In this document: positions 22,922-33,200 of the stretch, one piece after another
Layout of the letters: each line of letters starts with the position of its first letter
Numbering within the stretch: position 1 is the first letter of the stretch
Source: Streptomyces litmocidini
GTDB taxonomy: Bacteria; Actinomycetota; Actinomycetes; Streptomycetales; Streptomycetaceae
Direction: 5' to 3'
DNA length: 64,000 bases
Assembly (NCBI RefSeq): GCF_014649755.1
Contig: NZ_BMTQ01000009.1
Span: 62,001 to 126,000, forward strand
Made by a program: the position numbers and the translations under genes
The notes under the pieces: generated by a model
The model's input: the letters and a program-made list of their open reading frames with translations, nothing else
Databases searched by the model: none
Told to the model about the DNA's origin: nothing

Positions 22922-24802
22922 GTGTGCGGAATTACGGGTGTGTTCTCCCTCGACGGGGCGCGTCCGATAGAAACTCGTGTCCTCTCGGAAATGATTTCCG
23001 AACTTGTCCACCGAGGCCCGGACGACGCCGGACGACATGTCGGCGAAGGAATCGCGCTGGGATTTCGACGACTTGCCCTGAACGATCTGGAACGGGGCAA
23101 TCAGCCGCATTTCTCGGAGGACCGCGACCTCGTCTCCGTCTGCAACGGTGAGATCTACAACCACCGTGCCCTGCGCGAGGAACTGGCCCGCGCCGGGCAC
23201 CGGTTCCGCACGGACTGCGACACGGAGGTGCTGGTCCACCTCTACCGCCGTCACGGCACCGGCCTCACCGCCCGCCTCGACGGCCAGTTCGCCTTCGCCC
23301 TGTACGACGCGACAGCCCGGCGGCTGCTCCTCGCCCGCGACCACGCGGGGATCGTGCCGCTGTTCTACACCGTCGTGGACGGCCTGCTCGTCTTCGGCTC
23401 CGAGATCAAGGCGATCCTGCGCCACCCGGCGGTGCGGCCCCGCGTCGACCTGCGCGGCCTCGACCAGGTCCTCACCCTCCCCGGACTCGTCAGCCCCCGC
23501 ACCATGTTCGAGGGCATCCACTCCCTGCGCCCCGGCGAGCGGCTCGTCGCCGACGCCTCCGGCGTCACCGTGGAGCGGTACTGGGACCTCGACTACCCCG
23601 ACGCGGGAGACCTCCCCCCGCTCGGCGGCGACCTCGACGCCGAACTCGGCGACGCGGCCGACCGCGTGGCCGCCCTCCTCGACGGCGCGGTCCGCGACCG
23701 GCTCGTCGCGGACGTGCCCGTCGGCCTGTACCTGAGCGGCGGACTCGACTCCAGCCTCCTCGCCGCGCTCGCCGCCAGGGCCCACCCCGGCCGCACCTGG
23801 CCCAGCTACTCCGTCGTCTTCCCCGGGCACGACTTCGACGAGAGCCCCCACCAGCGGCTCGTCGCCGCGAAACTCGGCACCCGCCACCACGAGGTGCCCG
23901 TCCACGACGCCGACGTCGCCGACCGGCTGCGGGCCATGGTCCGCCACGCCGAGACGCCCGTCCGCGAGTCGTACAACGTCTGCTCGCTCAAGCTGTCCGA
24001 GGCGGTCCGCGCCGACGGCACCGTCGCCGTCCTCACCGGCGAGGGCGCCGACGAGCTGTTCGGCGGCTACCCCGGATACCGGTACGACGCCGCCGGGCTC
24101 GGCGGCAGCCGCCTCACCGGCCTCGACGCCCATCTGGAGCGGGAGATCCGGGAGCGCATGTGGGGCCTCGACATCGGCTACGAACAGGACCAGATCACCA
24201 CCCAGGAGATCCGCCGCGACCTGTACTCCGCCGACCTCGCCCCGTCCTTCGACGCGTTCGCCGTCACCTCCCAGCGACTCGTCGACGCCGACCGGCTCAA
24301 AGGCCGCCACCCCCTGCACCAGCGCTCCTACCTCGACTTCCACCTGCGCCTCGCCGACCACCTCCTCGGCGACCACGGGGACCGCATGGCCCTCGCCAAC
24401 GCCGTGGAACCCCGCTTCCCCTTCCTCGCCCGGCCCGTCGTGGACCAGGCCGTCGCCCTCCACCCCGCGCTGATGGTGGCCGGCGGCGCCGAGAAGGCCG
24501 TCCTGCGCCGGGTCGCCGGGCCGCTCGTCCCCGGCGAGGTCCTCGCCCGGCCCAAGTTCGGCTTCCGCGGCCAGACCAGCGGGCACCTCCTGAACACGGG
24601 CGCCGACTGGTTCGAGGAGCTGCTCTCCCCGTCCCTCGTGCGGCGGCAGGGCTACTTCGACCCGGACACCGTCTCCGCGCTCGTACGCCACCACCGCGAC
24701 CGGGGCGACCGGGTGCACGCGCACCTCGACACCGACTACCTGATGGTCATCGCGACCTTCGCGCTCTTCGTCGAGGAGTTCGGGCTGCCGTGCCTCGGAT
24801 GA
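22922..24802 (+). CDS. asnB-like: Asparagine synthetase (glutamine-hydrolysing)-like amidotransferase
   Basis: The 626-residue protein starts CGITGVFSLDG after the initiator, so the class II glutaminase nucleophile Cys2 is present. The N-terminal half contains HRGPDDAGR and the CNGEIYNHRALREEL segment. The synthetase half has the ATP PP-loop SGGLDSS (272-278) and TGEGADELFGGYPGYR. In Streptomyces clusters such enzymes make Asn or amidate a carboxylate of a precursor or product. GTG 22922 lacks a clear ribosome site, but the Cys2 requirement fixes it. The gene heads the run and overlaps the racemase-like gene by four bases (ATGA). The substrate is unknown. Confidence 0.9.
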   Translation: MCGITGVFSLDGARPIETRVLSEMISELVHRGPDDAGRHVGEGIALGFRRLALNDLERGNQPHFSEDRDLVSVCNGEIYNHRALREELARAGHRFRTDCDTEVLVHLYRRHGTGLTARLDGQFAFALYDATARRLLLARDHAGIVPLFYTVVDGLLVFGSEIKAILRHPAVRPRVDLRGLDQVLTLPGLVSPRTMFEGIHSLRPGERLVADASGVTVERYWDLDYPDAGDLPPLGGDLDAELGDAADRVAALLDGAVRDRLVADVPVGLYLSGGLDSSLLAALAARAHPGRTWPSYSVVFPGHDFDESPHQRLVAAKLGTRHHEVPVHDADVADRLRAMVRHAETPVRESYNVCSLKLSEAVRADGTVAVLTGEGADELFGGYPGYRYDAAGLGGSRLTGLDAHLEREIRERMWGLDIGYEQDQITTQEIRRDLYSADLAPSFDAFAVTSQRLVDADRLKGRHPLHQRSYLDFHLRLADHLLGDHGDRMALANAVEPRFPFLARPVVDQAVALHPALMVAGGAEKAVLRRVAGPLVPGEVLARPKFGFRGQTSGHLLNTGADWFEELLSPSLVRRQGYFDPDTVSALVRHHRDRGDRVHAHLDTDYLMVIATFALFVEEFGLPCLG

Positions 24803-25551
24803 CGCCCCTCGCCGCCCCCGCGCCCCGCACCGGCCCGGCGACGGCCGGCACCGCCCGGCCCGGCCTGCCCCTGGTCGGCGTCGTCGGCGGCATGGGCCCC
24901 CTCGCCTCCACCGAACTGCTCCGCAGCGTCTACCTGCCCGCCGACGGCCGCCCCGAACAGGAGTCGCCGCGCGTCCTGCTGTGGTCCGACCCCGCCGTCG
25001 TGGACCGCACCGAGGCCATCGGCACCGGCCGTCTCGATGCGCTCCGCGAAGCCGTCGAGCGGGCCGTGCGCGGCCTCGTCGCCGCGGGCGCCGAACGGGT
25101 CGTCGTCGCCTGCGTCACCGCCCACCGCGTCCTCGGCGACCTCCCCGCGGACCTCCTCGACCGCTGCGTCTCCCTCGTGGACGTCGTCCACGCGGAACTC
25201 GCCCGCACCGCCCGCCCCCACCTTCTGCTGTGCACCGAGGGCACCGCCCGCGCCGGGCTCCTCACCACCGGCCCGCAGGACGCCGTCCGCCACCTCGTCC
25301 TCCTCAGCCCCGACGACCAGCAGGCCCTGCACCGCGAGGTGTACCGCCTCAAGGCCGGCGGCGACCCGCTGCACGCCGTCGCCTTCCTGCGCACGGCCCT
25401 GCCCCGCTACGGCGTACGGGACTTCGTCGCCGCCTGCACCGAACTTCACCTCGTCACCCAGGCCATCACCGCCGCGGGCCTGTCCGCGGAGTTCCCGGCC
25501 ATCGACCCCCTGGCCGTCGTGGCCGGGCGGATCAAGAACGGAGAGCTGTGA
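24799..25551 (+). CDS. Aspartate/glutamate racemase family protein
   Basis: The 250-residue protein has the family pattern: VGVVGGMGPLASTELLR near the N-terminus, first catalytic Cys105 in VVVACVTAH, and second catalytic Cys213 in AACTELHLV. Both Cys residues for cofactor-independent racemisation are present, though the first motif has Val where Asn is usual (CNTAH). It probably makes a D-amino acid, or another epimerised amino dicarboxylic acid, for the assembly line, which has no epimerisation domain. It overlaps neighbouring genes by 4 bases on each side, indicating tight co-translation. Confidence 0.87.
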   Translation: MTPLAAPAPRTGPATAGTARPGLPLVGVVGGMGPLASTELLRSVYLPADGRPEQESPRVLLWSDPAVVDRTEAIGTGRLDALREAVERAVRGLVAAGAERVVVACVTAHRVLGDLPADLLDRCVSLVDVVHAELARTARPHLLLCTEGTARAGLLTTGPQDAVRHLVLLSPDDQQALHREVYRLKAGGDPLHAVAFLRTALPRYGVRDFVAACTELHLVTQAITAAGLSAEFPAIDPLAVVAGRIKNGEL

Positions 25552-27281
25552 GCCACACCACGACCCTGCGCCACTGGGCCGACCACGTGGAGAAGGAGCC
25601 GGAGGCGGTCGCCCTCACCACGCCCTCCGGTGACTGGACCCGGCAGCGGCTCGCCGCCCACGCCGCCGGAGTGCGCGAACGCCTCGCCGACGGCGAGGGA
25701 CCGGTGCTCGTCGCCTGCGCCGAGCCCGCCCCGGTGATCGCCACCCTCCTGGCCTGCGCCGCCACCGGCCGTGCCTTCGCCCCCGTCGACACCCGCCAGC
25801 CCGCCGCCCGCTGGACCGCCATCGTCGAGGACCTCCGCCCCACCGCCGTCGTCGCCGACCGCGCCGGACGCGCCGCCCTCGCCGCGGGCGGTCCCCATGA
25901 CGACACCATCCGGTACATCGACGCCGAGGACACCGAGCACGGCACCTGGCACGCCGACGACTGGCGCGACCCCGGCACCCCCGACGCCGGATACGTCTAC
26001 TTCACCTCCGGCACCACCGGCCGGCCCAAGGGCATCAAGGGCAGCCTGGAGGCCGTCGAGCACTTCCTCGACTGGGAGACCGCCGAGTTCGGCGTCGGAC
26101 CGGGCACCCGCGTGTCCCTGCTCACCTCGCCCGGCTTCGACGCGTTCCTCCGCGACACGCTCCTGCCGCTCCGCGCCGGGGGCAGCGTCCACGCCGCCCC
26201 GCCCGGCGCCGTCCCCGTCGGCGCCGGACTCGCCGCGTGGCTCGACGCCCGGCGGATCGAGGTGCTGCACTGCGTGCCCACCGTCTTCCGCACCCTGCGC
26301 GCCGCCGGCCTCACCGCCGGGTCCCTGCCCGCGCTGCGGACCGTGCTCCTCGCCGGGGAACCCGTACGCCCCTCCGACGTCGCCTGGTGGCGCGGCCTGT
26401 TCGCCGACGACAAGACCCTGGTCAACCTGTACGGCCCGTCCGAGACCACCATGACGAAGGTGTACCGGCGCCTCGGGGCCGAGGACGCGGACGCCGGGAC
26501 CGTTCCCGCCGGCCTTCCCCTGCCCGGCGTCGAGGTCCGCGTCCTCGCCGCGGGCGCGCCGGTCACCGGCACCATCGGCGAGATCGAGATCCACACGCCG
26601 TTCCCCCTCCGCGGCTACCTCGACGGCCGCCCCGGCGGGTTCACCGGCACCCACGCCTACCGCACCGGCGACCTCGGGCGGCTCCGCGACGACGGCGTCC
26701 TGGAGGTACTCGGCCGCCGCGACCAGCAGGTCAAGGTCAACGGCGTACGCGTGGAACTCGGCGAGGTCGAGGACGTCCTGCGCCGCCATCCCGGCGTCCG
26801 CGACGCCTGCGCCGCCGCCGTCTCCGAGGACGGCGACACCGACCCCGTGCTGTGCGCCTACGTCGTCGCCGACGACACCGTCACCGACGAGGAGCTGCGC
26901 GCCCACACCGCCGCCGGGCTCCACCCCGGCAGCCGCCCCTCCCTGTACGCGCGGCTCGCCGCGATCCCCCGGACCCTCAACGGCAAGGTCGACCGGCGCG
27001 CCCTGCCCGTGCCGTCCGCGGTGCGGGCGGCCACCGCCGACGACGCCCCCCGCGACGGCGCCGAAGCGGAGATCGCCGCGCTCTGGTGCGACCTGCTGCA
27101 CCTGTCCGCCGTCGGCCGCCGCGACAGCTTCACGCTCCTGGGCGGCGACTCCCTCGCCATCGCCCGGCTCCTGGACCGGCTCCGCTCGCGGTTCGGCGTC
27201 GACGTGCCGCTGCGGGTCTTCGCCGAGGACCCCACCGTCGCCGGGCTCGCCGCCGCCGTCACCGGCGGGAGCAGCCGATGA
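25548..27281 (+). CDS. NRPS adenylation-thiolation didomain (probable loading module)
   Basis: This 577-residue protein has one A domain (A3 YFTSGTTGRPKG near 149, A5 LYGPSETTMTK near 290, A8 YRTGDLGRL, A10 RTLNGKVDRRAL) and a carrier domain (LGGDSLAIAR, Ser535), with no C domain. Pocket residues read D-A-R-H-L-A-L-M-T. Asp235 indicates an alpha-amino acid, but the rest matches no code I know. Its position just before, and 4-base overlap with, the C-A-T-C-A-T gene suggest it loads the first residue. It could instead hold an amino acid for tailoring in trans. GTG 25548 has GGAG 5 bases upstream. Confidence 0.9.
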   Translation: MSHTTTLRHWADHVEKEPEAVALTTPSGDWTRQRLAAHAAGVRERLADGEGPVLVACAEPAPVIATLLACAATGRAFAPVDTRQPAARWTAIVEDLRPTAVVADRAGRAALAAGGPHDDTIRYIDAEDTEHGTWHADDWRDPGTPDAGYVYFTSGTTGRPKGIKGSLEAVEHFLDWETAEFGVGPGTRVSLLTSPGFDAFLRDTLLPLRAGGSVHAAPPGAVPVGAGLAAWLDARRIEVLHCVPTVFRTLRAAGLTAGSLPALRTVLLAGEPVRPSDVAWWRGLFADDKTLVNLYGPSETTMTKVYRRLGAEDADAGTVPAGLPLPGVEVRVLAAGAPVTGTIGEIEIHTPFPLRGYLDGRPGGFTGTHAYRTGDLGRLRDDGVLEVLGRRDQQVKVNGVRVELGEVEDVLRRHPGVRDACAAAVSEDGDTDPVLCAYVVADDTVTDEELRAHTAAGLHPGSRPSLYARLAAIPRTLNGKVDRRALPVPSAVRAATADDAPRDGAEAEIAALWCDLLHLSAVGRRDSFTLLGGDSLAIARLLDRLRSRFGVDVPLRVFAEDPTVAGLAAAVTGGSSR

Positions 27282-30200
27282 CCGCGCCCCTGCCGCCGCG
27301 CCCGCGCCGGGACCGCGCCCCCCTGTCGTACGCCCAGCGCGCCATCTGGCGGGCCGAACAGCTGCTGCCCGGCAGCGCCCTGCACAACGAGACCGCGGCG
27401 TTCCGCCTGACCGGGCCCGTCGACGCCGACGCCCTGGAGCGGGCCCTCGCCGTCCTCGCCGCCCGCCACGAGGCGATGCGGTGCGCCGTCCTCACCGACG
27501 ACGACGGCGAGCCGTACCAGCACATCACCGACCGCACCCGCCCGGCCGTCGACCTCACCGACCTCACCGGCCTGTCCGAGGACGCGCGCGAGGACCGCCT
27601 GGCCGAACTCGTCGCCCGGGCGGCCACCGAGCCGCTCGACCTGGCGCGCCCGCCGCTCATGCGCACCCGCCTGTTCCGGCTCGGCGACGACCGCCACCTG
27701 CTGCTGTTCGTCGCCCACCACATCGTCGTGGACGCCTGGGCGTTCGGCGTGTTCCTGGAGGAACTGGCCGCCCAGTACGCCGCCGAGACGGGCGGCGGTC
27801 CTGCCCTGCCCGAACTTCCGGACGGACGAAGGGACTTCGGCGACTACGCCGCCTGGCAGCGCACCGACCCGTCCGCCGGGAGCGGCCTCGCCCACTGGCG
27901 GGAGCGGCTCGGCGGCGAGCTGCCCGTGCTGAGCCTCCCCGCCGAACCGGCGCCGTCCGGCGCGGCCCGCCCCGACGAGACCTCGGGCGCCGTCCACCAC
28001 TTCACGCTCCCCGCCGACCTCGTCACCCGCCTCGCCGCGCTCGCCCGCAGCCGCGTCGCCACCCTGCCCGCGACGCTCCTCACCGCGTTCTGCGCGGTCG
28101 TCCAGCGCTTCACCGGCCAGGACGACCTGGTCGTCGGCATGCCCGTCGCCACCCGCAACCGGCCCGCGCTCGGCGCGATGGTCGGCCCGCTCCTCAACGT
28201 CATCGCCCACCGCGCCGACCTCTCCGGTGCCCCCACCTTCGACGAGGCCCTGGCCCGCACCAGGCGCGACCTGAAGGCGGACCTCGCCCACCGGGACACC
28301 CCCTTCGACCTGGTCGTCGAGGACCTCGCCCCGGCGGCGGGCGGCCGCTCCCCGCTGTTCCAGCTCATGTACGCGTTCCACAGCGGCCCCACCACGACCC
28401 TCACCCTGCCCGGCGTCGCAACCGAGCCCGCGCCCTCGCACAGCGGGACCGCCAAGTACGACCTCTCGCTGTTCCTGCGACCGAGGCCGTCCGGCGACCT
28501 CGACGCCGGACTGGAGTACCGGGCCGCCGCGCTCGCCCCGCACACCGTCGCCGCGATCGCCGAGGGACTGCTGTGCCTGCTGGAGGCGGCCGTCGCCGAC
28601 CCCGGCCGTCCGCTCGCCGACCTGCCGGTCGCCGCCCCGGAGGCGTACGACCGCGTCGTGACCGGCTTCAACACGGCCGACCGCACCCCCGCCCCGTGGC
28701 CCACCGCCCCGCACGCGCTGCGCGCCCTCGCCGCCCTGCGGGGCGACGCGCCCGCCGTCGGGCACGGCGACGACGTCCTCACCCGCGCCGACGTGGACCG
28801 GGCGGCCGACCGCGTGGCAGCCCGGCTGGCCGGCCGGCACGGCGTGCGCCCCGGCGACCGGGTCGCCCTCCTCGCGCCCCGTGACAGCTCCCTCGTCCCG
28901 CTCGTCACCGGGATATGGCGGGCCGGGGCCGTCCTCGTGCCGCTCGACGACACGATGCCCGAGGAGCGGGCCGCGCACGTCCTCGCGGACAGCGGCGCCC
29001 GGCTGCTCGTCACCGGCCACCCGGACCGGCCCGCCCCCGACGGGGGCCCCGCCCTCGCCGCGTGCGCCGACCTGCTGGCGGAGACCGGGCCCGCCGGGAC
29101 GGTCCCCTTCCCCGACGGCCCGCCTCCGGGCTCCCTCGCGTACCTCATGTACACCTCCGGCTCCACCGGCCGCCCCAAGGGCGTGGCCGTGCCGCACGAC
29201 CGGGTCGCCAACCTGCTGCACTCCGTCGTCCGCGAACCCGGCATGGGCACCGACGACGTGCTGGTCGCCGTCACCGCCCTGACGTTCGACATCTCCGTAC
29301 TGGAGCTGTTCGCGCCCCTCGTCGCGGGCGGCCGCGTCGTCGTCGCCCCGCACGACACGGTCCGCGACCCCGCCCGCCTCGCCGCGCTGCTGCGCGGCTC
29401 CGGCGCCACGCTCGTGCAGGCCACGCCGTCGCTGTGGCGGGCCCTCGTGGACAGCGGCTGGCAGGGCCTGCCCGGCCTGCGGATCCTCAGCGGCGGCGAA
29501 CCCCTCGACCCCGCGCTCGCCGCCCGCCTCCTGGAGCGCGGCGCCGAACTGTGGAACCTGTACGGCCCCACCGAGACGACCATCTGGTCCACGGCCGGGC
29601 GCGTCCTGCCCGGTGAACCGGTGACCGTCGGCCGCCCGCTGGCCCGCACGTACTGCCACGTCCTCGACCGGCACGACCGGCCCGTCCCGCTCGGCGCCAC
29701 CGGAGAACTCGTCATCGGCGGGTCCGGCGTCGCCGCCGGCTACTGGAACCGGCCCGACCTCACCGCGGCCGCCTTCGTCCCCGACCCGGTCGGTGCCGAC
29801 CCGCTCGGCACCGGCGACCCCGCCGCGCCCGTCTACCGGACCGGCGACCTGGCGCGCTACCTGCCCGACGGGCGGATCGTCGTCCTCGGACGCGCCGACC
29901 AGCAGGTCAAGATCCTCGGCCACCGCGTGGAACTCGGCGAGATCGAGGCGCACCTGACGGCCCACCCGCTGGTGCGCGCCGCCGCCGTCGTGGTCGACGG
30001 GCAACGCACGGCCGCGCCCCGGCTCGTCGCGTTCGTCGTCCCGGACGGGGCGCCGGACGGTGCGGAGGACGTCGCGGACGGCGGTGGCGACGAGACGCCG
30101 GGCGCCGTGCTCCGCCGCCACCTGCGGGGCCTGCTGCCCGCCGCCGTCGTCCCGGCGGTCATCGCGACCGTCGGCGAACTGCCGCTCAACACCAGCGGCA

Positions 30201-33200
30201 AGGTCGACCGCCCCGCCCTGACCCGCCGGGCGCACGACCTCACCTCGGCCACCGCGCCCACGGCCCCCGCCGACGACGACGAACGGGCCGTCGTCGCCCT
30301 CTGGGCCGACCTCCTGGGCGCCGCGCCGGACACGGTCGGCACCACCGACGACTTCTTCGCCGCGGGCGGCAACTCCATCGTCGCCACCCGCCTCCTCGGG
30401 CGGATCCGCGACGCCCTCGGCCGCGCACCGTCGCTCGCCGCCTTCTACGCGGACCCGACCCCCAGGGGCCTCGCCCGCGCCGCGCGGGAGGCCGCCGGGC
30501 CCGGTACCGCGACGGCCGGCACGCCCGCCGCGCCCGACGGCGCGGAGTTCCGCCCCGACGGGCCCGTACCCCTCACGGACCAGCAGCGCCAGCTGTGGCT
30601 GACGCAGCGCCTGGCACCCGAGTCGGCCGCCTACAACCTGGCCGCGGCCGTCCGCCTCGACCGGCCCGTCGACACCGGTGCGCTGGGGCGCGCCTTGCGG
30701 GACCTGGCCGGACGGCACCGGGTGCTCGCGGCGCGCTGCGCGCTCACCGATGACGGCCCCGTCCTGCTGCCGCTCCCCGCCGAGTCGGTGCGCCCCACGG
30801 TCCTGCGCGCCCCCGAGGAGGTGCGCGGCCGGGGCGCGGAGGCGGTCGAGGAGTGGCGGGACGGCGTCCTGCGCGCCGAGGCCACCCGGCCCTTCGACCT
30901 GGCCGACGGCCCCCTCCTGCGCGTCGCCCTGCTGCACGCGGACGCGGAGGACACGGCGACCCGCGACGCGGAAGGGGCGTCCGGGCCGGTGCTGCTGCTG
31001 ACCGCCCATCACCTCGCGGTCGACGGCTGGTCCATCGGCGTCGCCGTCCGCGAACTGGCGGCGCTCCACGCCCACCACACCGGCACCGGGCCGCTCCCCG
31101 CCCCGCCCCCGCTGGACTTCGCCCGCCACGCCGCCGCCCTGGCGGCCCCCGCCGCCGAGGCGACCCGCGACGCGCACCTCGCGTACTGGCGCGCCCGCCT
31201 CGACGGCCACCCCGGCGTGCTGGACCTGCCCGCCGACCCCGACGCCGCTCCCCGGCCGGCCGGCGAGGGCGCCACCGTGCCGTTCCGGCTGACGCCCGGC
31301 GACACCGCCCGGCTCCGCGCGGCGGCGGCCCGGCTGCGGGTCACCCCGTTCACGCTGCTGCTCAGCGTGTACGCGTCGCTGCTCGGCCGGTACGGCGGCA
31401 CCGACGACGTGCTGGTCGGCGTGCCCGCCGCCAACCGGGGCGCCCCCGGCCTCGACGGCCTGATCGGCTCCCTCGTCACCACCCTGCCGGTCCGCGTGGA
31501 CCTGCGCGGCGACGTGTCGTTCGCCGCGCTCGCCCGGCGCACGGGGCAGCGCCTGGCGGACGACCTCGACCGCTCCCTGGTACCGCTCGACCGCCTGGTG
31601 GACGCCCTCGGCCTGCCCCGCGACCCGGCACGGCCCGCCCTCGTGCAGGCCACGCTCGTCCTCCAGGACGCGATACCGGCCCGGGTGCGGCTCGGCGACG
31701 CCTCCGGCGAGCTGCTGCCGGTCCCGACGGGCACCGCCAAGTACGACCTCACCCTGGCGCTGGAGGAGCACCCCGACCGGATCGACGGCGTACTGGAGTT
31801 CGCGACCGGCCGGTTCACGCCCGCGTGGGTGGCCCGCTTCACCGGCCACCTGGAGACCCTGCTGCGCGCGGCCCTCGACGACCCGGACGCCGAGGCGGCC
31901 GCGGCCCCCGTCGACCCGCACCACACCGAGGTCCCGTCGCCCCGCCCCGCCTCTCCCGCCGGCACCTGGCGCGAGGCCTGTGCCACCCCCGTCCACGAAC
32001 TGTTCCGGGCCCGCGCCGCGGAGCACCCCGACGCGGTCGCCGTCCGCCACGACGGGCGGGCCGTCACGTACGGGGAGCTGGACGCCTGGAGCGACCGGAT
32101 CGCCGGCCGGCTCCTCGGCCGGGGCGCGCGGCCGGGCCGGTTCGTGTCCGTGCTGCTGCCCACCGGGCCCGCGCAGACGGCGGCCGTCCTCGGCGTGGCG
32201 AAGGCCGGTTCGGCGTTCGCCGTACTCGACGCCGACTCGCCGCGGGCGCGCCTGCGGGCCGTCCTGGACGACGCCGAACCGCTGTGCGTGCTCGCCGCCG
32301 AGTCCTCCCTCGCCGCGCTGCCGGACCTGTGGGACGCGGCCGCAGGGACGTTCGGCGGTGTCCCCGTGGAGCCGCTCGACCCGGAGCTTCCCGAGCCCGG
32401 CGCCCAACCGGCCGCGCCCGCACCGGAGTCCGCCGCCCGGCCCGCGCACGAGGCGACCGGCGACGACCCGCTGTGCCTGGTGTACACCTCCGGCTCCACC
32501 GGCAGCCCCAAGGGCATCGTCCTGCCCCACGCGACGCTCGCCCAGTTCGCCCACTGGCAGGGCGAGACCTTCGGGGTGCGGCCCGGCAGCCGCGTCGCCC
32601 AGTGGGCCCCGTTCACGTACGACGCCGCCTACACCGAGGTGTTCGCCGCGCTCTGCCACGGCGCCGCCCTGTGCGTCCCGGCCGACCACGTACGGCGCGA
32701 CCCGGTGGCCCTGGCGTCCTGGCTGCGCGCCGAACGCGTCACGCAGATCCAGACCGTGCCCGGCTTCCTCGCCGTGCTCACCGAAGCCCTCGACCGCGAC
32801 GGCGCCGCGCTCCCGGACCTGGAGCACCTGCTGCTCGCCGGGGAGGTGCTGCCCCCGTCACTCGCCGACGCCTGGGCGGACCGCCCCGTACGGCCCCGTC
32901 TGCACAACCTGTACGGGCCCACCGAGTGCGTGCTGGCCACCCACCGGGAGCTGGCGCCGGGGGAGCGCTTCCCGTCGTCCGTGCCGATCGGGCGGCCCAT
33001 CCCCGGCCGGGAGGCGCTGGTACTGGACCACCGGGGCCGCCCCTGCCCGGTCGGCGTCGTCGGCGAGATCCACCTGCGCAGCGACCTCCTCGCCGGCTCG
33101 TACCACCGCAGGCCCGAGGAGAGCCGCCGCGCGTACGTCCCCGACCCGTGGCGGCCCGGCGGCACGCTGTACCGGACCGGTGACCTCGGCCGGGTGCTGC

